A program made the translations under genes and the position numbers. Source: Lytechinus variegatus (Eukaryota; Echinodermata; Echinoidea; Temnopleuroida; Toxopneustidae). From it: a stretch of 64,000 nucleotides of DNA. The stretch spans positions 53,273,048 through 53,337,047 of the forward strand of contig NC_054741.1 of assembly GCF_018143015.1 (NCBI RefSeq), written 5' to 3'. Under the pieces are notes generated by a model. That model did not search any database, was not told the origin of the DNA, and saw only the letters and a list, made by a program, of their open reading frames with translations. Positions 53,700 through 64,000 of the stretch are shown here, in pieces; position 1 is the first letter of the stretch; each line of letters opens with the position of its first letter.

Positions 53700-55016
53700 A
53701 TCGCTTAACTGTTTCACAAAGCTGATTTGGGCGATACAAAGAATTAGTCCTTGGAAAGACACCTTCAGACATACATGATCTTCTTTGTGCCAAGTTATTT
53801 TTTATATGGGGGCTGTCATCAATTTCAGGTCATCTAGCACAGCGAGACAACCCCAAAATGGATGTCAGTCTAACTTCTTGGTAATCTAGCTAGGCCCAAA
53901 TTTTTTTTATATATATAGCCTACAGTTAGTATGCTTTCTTTTATTTTCTCACATTTTCTCCCTCTTCCTTCAACCCCCCCCCTTCCAGTTTTATTTCATC
54001 CAAACTTGAAATATCGAAATGTGCGGCAATCTCTGTGACCCCTCATGATTTCACATTACGTGACAATTTTTTAAAAATTATGTATGGTAAGGAAAACGTG
54101 TATGAATTTCAGCAAAAAAAAATGTGGTGCAAAACTAAGATGGTACTAAACGTGCAAATTCATTTATTTATTTGTATTTCATTTTCATTTTGCTGTGATT
54201 ATTTTTAATCAATGAAAATAATTGGTTTTGTGCTAACTTGAGATGATGAATAAAACCCAAAAATCTGCGGTAACAAAATAGCTAATTGAATTTGAAATAT
54301 AGATTAGGCCTATAGTTTACAAATCCAACACAAGCATTACAAATAGATGAGTTAATTGTAACTATAAAAGTAATAGTTTTGGAAAGTATGAAAAGGCGCA
54401 TTCTAAATCTTAGGGTACATGTATTTCCACTTGAACCAAAAACAGAGTAATGCCTTTAATACAGTCAGCCTATATACATGTAACTTAAACTTCATTAACT
54501 TGGTCATAAAAAGTGTCCTACATGTATGTGCATGTATATGTAAACTGGTTTTAAAAGCTTGGTGCAGTAGAAAATTGTGCTGCTATAATTTATACAGGAG
54601 TTGCAAGATGCTAAAAAAGAAGGGGGTTTGGGATGGTTTCCCAGTACTTCTCTTTACTATTCAATTTACATTTCTACATTTGGAATTTTATCATTTTGTA
54701 AAATTGATTTCAGTCAAACTATAAGTTATTGTTCATGTGCTGTAACATTAGCAGACTACATGTAGCTACATGTAATTGTACAATGTATGTACACAGTACA
54801 TACACTCTGTAGTGTACCCTCAGCTTAAACTAAACTTCTTTGTTCTCTTACATTTTTGTGAGTTAAACAGGACTGTGATGGTTAAATTTTAATTGACAAT
54901 GACCTTTTTGGCTTTTCAGGGTTTGTTTTTCTTCATGGAATACATCCCCCGCATCTTGTGAATTATGTGTAGCCCTGTAGACTTTTACCCCCCCTTTATT
55001 TTTGTCATTCATGTAG
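53700..55016 (+). other. Non-coding DNA before the THAP coding exon
   Basis: AT-rich sequence, probably intron 1 of the THAP gene. A 101-codon frame at 54419-54724 has no recognisable domain. Confidence 0.45.
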
Positions 55017-55029
55017 GTGTGCTTTGGAG

Positions 55030-58000
55030 ATGGAATCATCAGAAAATGGCAACCACGGCAAACCTAAAGAAGGCAAAAAGAAGAGGAAAACTGGTAGCCG
55101 GTGCATCGTATATGGATGCGGGAATACCATATATCAGGGTTTCGCTATGCACCAAATGCCAGGAAAGATGCCACTAGGGCAAGAACGATTTGATAGCATT
55201 CAGAAACAGTGGATTGCTTTCATTGGGAGAAAAAGAAAATTTGACTATAAAGATGCAAAACAATATGCAAAAATATTTGTATGTAGTGGCCACTTCCTGC
55301 TTGAAGACTACGAGCCAACACAAGTAGAAATGTATAGGAGAAGACTAAGGACACGACCACCATCGTTAAAGGCTGGTTCTTCTCCTTCTTTGGATATTGC
55401 TGTACAGCCATTCCCATCCGACTGGTTCTTGCCTTCACCATCTTCACTTCTGTCTTTGGGATCAATACCACCTTCAGGCACATCAACAGCGGATAGTCCA
55501 TGCTCTGAGGTCGCCAGTGCCAGCTGTTCAGTACCACCTACACCTGCCATTAATGCACCACCTTCAAGTGATTTCCAAAGTGCGTCTCTCTTGGCCCTTG
55601 GTCCTGATAAGCCAAAGCGAAGCCGCAAGGAATCCATATACATCAGAAAAAGAGTAAGACTGATTTTTAAGACTTTTGATTTACAGAACAACACGTATGT
55701 AGATGCCATCTTGAAACTAAAAAAAATTACATATATTCATTTACAATTGTGCTTACTTGGACATGCTCATGTGGTCAGCAAGTACATGCGAATTCATCTA
55801 TTTTTTACTTGTCTGACAGACCTGTAGGTAACATCTTTTTCCCCTTACTCTGATACAATAATCCAAAATATGAAGGAAATATGTGTATGTAAACATGTAC
55901 ATGTATCTTCCTGAAAATGGCTATGACAAAATTATTTTTACAGGAATTCAGACCAAATTCAACGGTGTGGCAGATTTTTACTGCTCTTTGGCCATTTGAA
56001 TGGTGTCATTATTGATCCATGATGTACCGGTACCTGCATGTATGTACAAATGTTTAATAAGGAAGATTGACGGGATCAGACAATTGAGATCGTATGTCTG
56101 GATGTTTAGAGTTTTCTCCTGTTCATTTAGTTTTCACCACTCTTAATTAGATCAGCCACAATAAACTTCATGAATTGTATAGAATAAATATAAACTACAT
56201 GTACATTTTTTAAATTATTTTTTTGGCACCTCCGTTTTTTCATTATGGAAATGAAAATTTAAAAATTAACATTTTTTTCTTGTGTCTGCTTCAGGAAGCT
56301 GATGCACTGTTCATTGAATATGCCAGACAAGCAGAGGAAGAACAAGCCCAAGACATTCTTGATCGCTCAAAAGGAGAACAGTGTGGCGTCAGAGTAAGTA
56401 TTGTACAGGTTATCATTGCATATCATATGAAGGTCAAGTTCAGATTTGTAAAGATTGCCCACTTTACAAGAACCGAGGTCTTCACATGTACATATATGTA
56501 CAGCATACAATTCCTTTGATTACAGTTTTATCTTAATACTGTTATATGAGAAATTGGTACTCAGTGATAGAACACCTGCCTCATGAAGAGGATACTGTGG
56601 GTTTTGTCATAGCTGATTGACTATACCAATGACTTGAAAAATACTGGATACTTGCTTCATTCTTGTCAAGTGCTTAGCATACATGTATTAGGAGAGTACT
56701 TATTCAGGGCTCGCTGGGAGAACAGCTCTTCAGAGCTGAAAATGGCTACCCTAGCTGAATCAAATGATTTATTTTTATATTACAAGAAATACAGACACAA
56801 ATGTTTTAAAACCAAGCTTATGTAATAACTTTTGATTACCAGTACTAGCATTGGTGAAATCAAGCAGAACAATTTTTTTGCAACTCATGATTAATTTCCA
56901 TGAAATTTTTTTCATTTCAATAGACTGCTGATCGCAAAGTTGGAATTCGTGTACAGAAACGTTCCTGCAAAGTTCATGTAAAGCCGAAGACCATGTCAAA
57001 AGGTAATAATATTAACTTACCCGTATCGGTATCATATTCAAAAGAACAATAAATTACAGCATTTTTTTATTCTGTCTTTATTATAGGTATAACATGAATG
57101 TATCATTTTATTTGTAATATGTAGGTTCTTTCAATGTCCAGAAAGAGTGGTAATAATAGATATAAGTCGATTGTGCCTCTGAGTTTGTTAGATATTCAGA
57201 TTAATGAATATAATTTTTTGTGATCCGTTGAGTTTGAACTACCAATAAATGTAATATAAATAACCACTGGAATAATAATAATAGTAGTACTACTTTTGAC
57301 AAAAAACCTGAATCGTAATAATGTCCTTATTCATATACCATGAGGCCAGCATATTCCTATACATGGATCTCCATAGATGTTTCTTTTTAGCTTGTAATAT
57401 TTGATAATAATTTGATGGTTTATGTCTTCTTCAGGAACTCAAGTAAACATGACACAGAAGACACATAGTCAGCATCCAGTAGGCCTTCAGATTTCAGATG
57501 CTGGTACTCAAACTGAGACAACTAATACACAGGACAAGGATGAGGATATGCTGGATGAAGAACCTGATGAGGATCCAGACTTTGAGATAGGTTCAGATTC
57601 GGATGAGAAGAAAGATCCAACCTACAAGCCAGGCACATCCAAAAGAAATAGAAGCTCATCAGATGAGGAAACATACAAAGTGTAAGCAGCTTTATAACTG
57701 GAATTCTAAATTATGTTAAATTGAAGAAAGATGTCCCTTCCATTAGCAGTTATTGTAACTGTCTACTCTGTTTAATACTAGAAATACCTAGTGTAATTAT
57801 AATTTTGAAAGTGAATTCTTGACACCTGAAAAAAGTTTAATGTCAATGCAATTGAGTTGGCATGTACATCCATTTCTTCCATCCAACACTGTTGGTTGCA
57901 GCCCATTTTTGGCTTGTTTGACTGTCTTTCATTTTTTCTGTCTGTAAATAGAAAAATGTCAGACATAAAAGTTTCAATTGTGTTTATGTATGCATAAAGG

Positions 58001-61000
58001 TGTGCGATAAGTGTATGACAAGATTTGGAGTTCACCAGTTTAAATGTTGTGGGTCATAGATTCTTTTGTTTTCTCAGTATCACTTCATGCATGTAGATAG
58101 GACCTGTTAGCCAAAAGTTACTATTATAGTAACACTGCCATCCAATATTTTATATTTATAATGCTAAAAAGCCAATCAGAATCAATAATTTCAAAGAATT
58201 TCCTGTAATAGTGACTTTCCTGCAATGGACCCCTATACAAATCAATTTTGGACTTTGTTCGTGTGGGAGTGACATGCTCAGATTTTGTGAGAATTCAGTA
58301 TTTCACATTATATATAATTTATAACATATTTTTTTATCATGACAAGATAAAACCTATGTACAGTCAAGTTCCATCTACATGATGTAGGCACTAGTACAGT
58401 ATCTTCACTTTTTTTCTTTTCTTTGCAGGACCAAATCAGATGATGTACTGAAAGAAGAAAAGTACATAGTATTTGAATCCAACCTGTTTGCCTTGTTCAA
58501 CAGTTGCTTCAGTTGTCTTTCTAGTGATGTGCAGGTTGAGAAGATATGCCCTAGATCTTTTGGCTCACAGATTAAGATCAGGCAAACATGTCTGAAGTGC
58601 TGTAGGATTAAGGAGTGGCACAGTCAACCAAGAGTTGGGAATGTTTCTGCTGGAAATTTGCTGTTGTCTGCAGCCATTTTGTACGGTGGAGCCAGTCCAA
58701 CCAAAGTATTGCGAGTATTCCAGCATATGAATTTGAAGGCAGTCACAAACAACACCTTCCTGGAATATCAATCTACGTACTTACAGCCAGCCATCATTAG
58801 GGTGTATGAACGAGAGCAAAGGTCTCTCCTCAGAGAGTCAAGAGGGGAAAAACTGATCTTGGGAGGAGACGGCCGTGCTGACTCACCAGGCCATTCTGCC
58901 AAATATGGCAGCTATGCCCTTATGGACATGAAAACAAAGAAGATCGTTGATGTGGAGCTTGTGCAGGTAATATGCCAATAACAAGAAGTTTATATATGTA
59001 TTAGTGTTACAATACCGGTACTCATGTATTAAAGCTTACCCAGGGATAATCTCTAATTCACGCAGAGAGGGCAAATGAGCATATTCAATGTATTGTATAT
59101 GGGGTTATTTTGCTAGAAATTGGATGCTTAAATGTAATCTATATTCAGTAATGCCTCTTAATGTCAAGAAAACATTTGTTGTAATTGTAATTACTTCATG
59201 TCAAAATAAACTATATATTTTTTTGTTCAATCAAATGAAATATTCATCAGCCAGTAAAAGAAAAACTTGAAATTGAATTGACCAAAGTTTGTTTTTCCAA
59301 TATTTTTAGAGCAATGAGGTGACAAGTTCAAACGCCATGGAGAAAGAAGGTTTGGCAAGGGGATTGGCGAAGCTTTATGGAATGGGAGTGGAGGTAGGAA
59401 CCCTCATCACAGATCGACATGCCTCGGTGGCTAAGTGGTTACGGGAGACATACCCAGAGATTGATCACCGTTATGATGTTTGGCATATCGCAAAAGGTAA
59501 GTTGTTGACATCCATGCCAATTATTGATAAAAAAGTTTTTCACAAGGATTATATGTGTATATGATAATAATGACAGTGGTAATGATAACAGTATGCAACA
59601 TTTATACAGTGCTGATATGTCTAAGCTGTAACTGTAACTATTATCCCAGCTTTATCACAGCATTGCTGGATCTACTAAAGAAATGGGATTATAATGCATG
59701 AGTTTGAAATTGAAGCATTTCTCTGATTGGACCATTATATGATGCATATAAGAAAGCACATGTTTAAATCAGAAAATGTTGTGTTTACTCAATAGTGAAA
59801 ATTTTTGAAGTTACAGATTGATATTTTAGAATAATGACCACTATAAATGCATTAATTTACAGGAGTGAGGAAGAAAATCACAGCTGTATCAAAGCTGAAG
59901 AATTGCGAGGTAGCTCACATGTGGAAGCAGTCGATGATCACCCACATATACTGGTCTGCTGCATCTACTCCGGATGGGGATGGGAATATGATGGTATCGA
60001 AATACAAGTCTGTCTTCAACCACATGAGAGATGTGCATGTTCATGAAGGCGTGTATCCTAAGTGCGGCCATGATGATGAATACCCTCCACGTGAATGGAT
60101 GAGAGAAGGTAAGTGAAGCTTCAGTATGGGGTGGGAGAAGGGGTTGAAACTTATACATCTCACAAAGTTACCAGTATTAAATTTGGAGCAAATCATTGAA
60201 ATTTGGAAGTGAGATATAATTTTGTTACAGTGATGTCAACATCGTATCCAAGGTTATTTTTTCAGTGTTCTAAGTCTAACAGATTTTTGTGGATCAAGGT
60301 CATTAAATTAGGGAGATTCACTTGTACCTAATAATTTAGAGTATTTATGTTATGAATTCTCCTCCAAATGTCATAAATGTTTTATTACTCAATTGTTATG
60401 TCATGTAGGAACAAAAGTCTATGAGAAGTTGTCTGAAGAGCTGCTGAAAACTCGCCTGCTGAATGACATGAAGAAAATGTCACCTCTCGCACAAACCAGT
60501 TCGGTGGAATCCTTCCATAGCGTCCTCCTGTACTGGTGTCCAAAGATGCTGGCATACTCTTATGCTGGGATGAAATGCAGGTGAGATAATATTCCTTCAG
60601 CTGTCACCAGATCCTAAACCTACTTCAAATACCAGAGTCCTTTTATTCTTTGCTTTTATTTTTTTTCTATTTTTCTCCCATTCTCTTTTTATTTTTTCCT
60701 GTAGAATACATAAATGCTCCTCAAGATTGATTTTTTTTAAACATGTTAAAAATGAATTCAAGAAAATATTCATACAAATAAGGAATCAGGAGACACTGTT
60801 TATTTGATACTGTTTCAAAAATATTTCTCTATAAAGACTTCTGTTTATTTTATTTTTTTTACAGACTGTATCTTGCAGCTCTGCACTGGAACGAGAATTC
60901 AGACCGCTCTCAAGCAACAAAGTCTGATGGGTCACCAATCTACCGTGTCACCTATCAGAAAGCCAAAGAAGGTCGTCAAACTGTCAGCAAGGTGCTAACT

Positions 61001-61541
61001 GCATGTACTTTTGGTATGTTTATTTATTAATGACTAATGAATCAAAGTAGTTATGTCTCATGTAGGAAATACTGTTCAAAAGATTTTATGGAAGTATTTA
61101 ATTGTATCAATCTGTGTAATTTTTTTTTTTGTGAATTACTACACATCTTTTGTTTTGTCTAACACTGCATTTCATATGCACATCCCACAGTGTTTCAAAG
61201 TCTGAAGGAAGGTAATTAAACATGGCACTATGCATAGTCTAGTATCACAGAAGGAATATCTTTACCTAGAGCCATATAAATAAATGCAAAGAAGACATTG
61301 TCACCACTTTATCAGTATTGTCATCTAACCAGAAAACTGTTCTACAATTTTCATTCCCAATATAGAGTATGTGAATGCTTTGATGGTGGAGACAGTACGA
61401 CTCGTTTCTGGAAAGCAGAAACTCCGCTCTGAAATGGAAGAGCTGCAAAACAAACCGCCACTGTCATCGAAATATGAGAGGCCAGACAGGGAGGAGGCTA
61501 TTCAGAAGGCACTAGCACATCATCGATTTGCCATGGAATAG
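55030..61541 (+). CDS. THAP-domain protein with a Kolobok-like D(2)H/DDE transposase core
   Basis: Predicted 838-aa DNA-binding protein, a transposase or a host protein made from one. Exons: 55030-55653, 56295-56393, 56924-57002, 57435-57681, 58429-58966, 59310-59496, 59863-60108, 60409-60580, 60865-61013, 61366-61541. Every junction is GT/AG and keeps phase. Order of parts: KKKRK tract (16-20); THAP finger with C25, C30, C85, H88, W61 and the HFLLEDYEP box; Ser/Pro linker; short acidic helix (209-241); a DEDMLDEEPDEDPDFE acidic run; CxxC pairs C376/C379 and C404/C407; RNase H-like core with D497 (GGDGRADSPGHSAKY), D564 (ITDRH), D585-x2-H588 (YDVWHIAK) and E707 (SSVESFHS). The D(2)H motif before the last E is known from Kolobok-type transposases. 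THAP9/P-element was considered but the core motifs differ. The start is the first ATG after the acceptor at 55016. Whether it still transposes is unknown. Confidence 0.88.
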
Positions 61542-62905
61542 AAGGAATAGAATCGACTGTGTTTAGAATACTATTTCCTTTATTACTGAAAGTTTCACTT
61601 GTCTTTTATCACTGCTGGAACCATTAGTTTGTTTGAAGCATCAGTTAGTGTTGTATGAAATGTTGAAAAGAAAAATCCCTGATCAAGCTAATTAGATTGA
61701 CTAGCTCTGTTTATATTTTTCTCGACAGTTATTTTGCTTTTCCCAAGTCCAACTATGTCATTCATCCTCAGTTGTAGTCTTGATTTGTATGCATTTGTAA
61801 ATATTAATAAGTGTGGCAATGTCATGATAATGTGATAGGCAGGACAAGACAACTGAAAGATATATTCTAAATTCTATTTCAGGGGTATTACAGAGATATC
61901 CGTTGATTCTATTTCTTTTCGATAGTAATTTGACTTGGGGTGTCATCTTGTTACTGTGAGCAAAGGTTAAAAAAAAAATTCACCAATCTACATTGTACTT
62001 GCACAATAGTACATTGTATTTTCTCTCTACCATCAAAGATCAAACTGTGACCCATAATGGTCAGTAAAAGTAACTTTAGAACCATGGTTTATGCTGATTC
62101 TATGCACTGAATTACCGGAGCTTATTAGCTATACAAACAGGTATTTCTCATGCAGATGTTTTTCATATTACACATCAGTCTAAGCACATTCATATGCATG
62201 AAATTCAGTAGGGAAATCACATTTGTTGAGCAATGCCCGTGTTAGCTGGAAAAGTCTGCTGTGAATAGGTATACTTTTTCCTGTGGTGTCTTTGTTAGCT
62301 GTATAATGTATATACATGATTTTTTTTTTTCAATTTAAATGCCAGCACAGGTCAATTAGTTTGTGTGGGCTAGACTGGCCCATACCGGCTTCTATTGTTG
62401 TGAACCTACATACTTTTCAGCATATGAACAAATCTTTTGGCACTGAAAAAAATTCCTGTCTCCTTACATCTAACTTAGTGTAACAGCATAGATATGGCAG
62501 CCTCTGCCTGTACTATTATGATAAAGCTTGACCAAACTGTATGATTTGTTGATAAAAAATGTGTTTTCAATTTTTTGTTATTTTGATGATGTGAATATCC
62601 GTGGGAGTACTTCTGCCAAAGTAATAGAATATACAAGTAGCTGTATGTAAGAAAAGTGTAGGCAGTCTGTTGTGAATAATACAACATTGCTTGATAATAT
62701 CAGGAGGAAGTACTGGCTAGAAGCAAGGTGTTACATTGCATTAAAAACAGTTTGTGTTGTCAAACAAATGGAATGGTCCTTGTTTTGATAAAATTTGTAA
62801 CCACATCTACACTTTGTTGAATTGGCAAGACTGCTAAATTTTGATTGGTATGTAAAAGAGCACTTTGATGGAGGCAGTTGAATAAATGATTTCATATCAA
62901 AGTTA
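61542..62905 (+). other. 3' UTR of the THAP gene
   Basis: No coding exon follows the TAG at 61539-61541. The sequence is AT-rich up to a clear AATAAA at 62881-62886. Confidence 0.45.
62881..62886 (+). terminator. Candidate polyadenylation signal of the THAP gene
   Basis: AATAAA about 1.3 kb after the stop, with T-rich sequence 30-60 bp downstream. Use is inferred. Confidence 0.4.
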
Positions 62906-63779
62906 TTAGTATTTATTTTTGTATTTATGTATAGTATTTTTTTTTTTTGTTCACAAGTACATTTATCCTTTCACAATACATTTCATACATTCATATCCGT
63001 TCTACTAGTGAGTTTGATAGTATGATAAAGCTTTCTATTCTCTGCAGATATATTCTGAAAATGTCATATTTGAAAAAAAATATACCCCAATGTTAACTGG
63101 CAATTTGAAAAAATAGGTCATCGTGTATTTATCATGTTATAAATGGGATAGCAGTGATATGTTGATTTCTGTCCTTGATTGCGCAGTGGATTACAAGGAT
63201 CATTGCACTGTAAGTTTGGTCAGGTTATTTGGTGAGCTTCATTTATCATTTTACGAATCCACACCTTTATGCTCATGAAACTTGACCCATCTTACATGGT
63301 CTCATTTTAAAGCCTACCCCCCGTCCCTATTTTTTTTTTACTCTGAGCCTGAATGTGCCTATGTGTTGGAAGAAAGTTACATGTAGTATTGATTGTACAG
63401 TCAACCTTGCAGAAGTTAAATGGTTGCCATTGAATGTTTTTAAAGTCATCCCACTGATCTTAAACCTTCACAGGTGGAAAAAATTAAGTCCAAACTTTTT
63501 ATTTAATTCCTGGATTTGACTTAGGCAAGGTTGACATGCAATAACACAGGTCAGCTTTGGTTGATGCTTTCAGTAGGTGCTGGTTTGGTGTGTGATCATG
63601 TAGAAACTAACAAGGGGCCACAACACAAAGCTTAGCAATGATCATAGATCATCTTTCTACAATTGATTGTATTGACTACAATGTAGATTAATAGCTAACC
63701 TTTGCGTTATGGGACCATGGTGTGCAAGGGGCAGCAATACAAGAAGATTTTGCAAAGGGCCAATTACCAATGAATGTGT

Positions 63780-64000
63780 ATCACTAGTGTACCTACGGGG
63801 GGGGGGGGGGGGGGGGTTGCCCCCCTGACGAGTCACAACCCACACAAAAGACATCCCTGCCCCCCCCCCCCTCCTGACGAGCTTGAAGACCCTTATTTTT
63901 TTGTTTGTCAAATTTCTTCTGGTAGGATTGAAAAGCTTATTTGATTGAAGACCTTTTTTTTTGGCTTGTAAATTTTTTTCTGGTACAGTTGAAGACCTTG
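63780..64000. repeat. Dispersed repeat with long G- and C-runs (runs off the window)
   Basis: TAGTGTACCTACGGGGG begins a G-run of about 18, then GCCCCCCTGACGAG occurs, a C-run of about 13 follows, and CTCCTGACGAGCTTGAAGAC repeats. GATTGAAGACC and GTTGAAGACC recur. It is similar in layout to 2205-2425. Its right end is outside the window. Confidence 0.5.

Noticed and set aside
55024-55029. TTG start two codons upstream for the THAP protein
   Set aside because: Animal genes start at ATG almost without exception, and an ATG follows at 55030.
55654-55827. C-terminal extension of the first THAP exon
   Set aside because: The frame stays open past 55653 but a clear GTAAGA donor there joins in phase to an acidic helical exon, and the extension is AT-rich intron-like sequence.
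55030-61541. P-element/THAP9-type transposase
   Set aside because: The core has GGDGRADSPGHSAKY, ITDRH and a D-x2-H motif rather than the P-element arrangement as I know it. The Kolobok-like assignment fits better but needs a profile search.

Overview
The window looks like echinoderm nuclear DNA, most probably a sea urchin. It is AT-rich, has short exons separated by long introns, many poly-G/poly-C runs, (GAT)n arrays and a very dense population of short inverted-repeat DNA elements (MITEs). No sequence search was possible, so the organism is an inference. No bacterial operon, CRISPR array, rRNA gene or LTR/viral element was seen.

Three spliced protein genes are supported, each rebuilt here with consensus splice sites and unbroken reading phase. 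(1) 9040-14390, + strand: INO80E, a small subunit of the INO80 chromatin remodeller (6 exons, 328 aa). Its likely promoter near 8.2-8.3 kb carries a YY1-type CAAGATGGCGGC box inside an inverted repeat. (2) 18669-47764, - strand: a 28-exon gene for a 1272-aa protein I do not recognise. It converges tail to tail with INO80E. (3) 55030-61541, + strand: a 10-exon, 838-aa protein with an N-terminal THAP zinc finger and a C-terminal RNase H-like DDE transposase core (D497, D564, D585-x2-H588, E707). It is a Kolobok-type transposase or a host gene derived from one. Its probable promoter (about 51.3-51.7 kb, with a perfect CRE) lies head to head with that of gene 2 (about 49.4 kb).

Layout: 0-8 kb is almost wholly repeats, namely a control-element-like MITE, a three-copy 307-bp tandem repeat, a long foldback element carrying two nested insertions (one a hAT-like element holding a 1.2-kb polypyrimidine tract), and a CpG-rich hAT-like MITE. 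8.2-14.6 kb is INO80E. 14.6-18.6 kb is non-coding with one TTAA-flanked element. 18.6-47.8 kb is gene 2, whose introns hold most of the MITEs, a tRNA-derived SINE, three GAT arrays and two minisatellites. 47.8-55 kb is intergenic or first-intron DNA with foldbacks. 55-62.9 kb is the THAP gene and its 3' UTR, and the rest is repeat.

The most interesting signals are the apparently intact THAP-transposase gene, the unrecognised 1272-aa gene, a repeat element that carries five perfect nuclear-receptor DR1 sites, the mirrored YY1-type promoter of INO80E, and two related foldbacks near two gene promoters.
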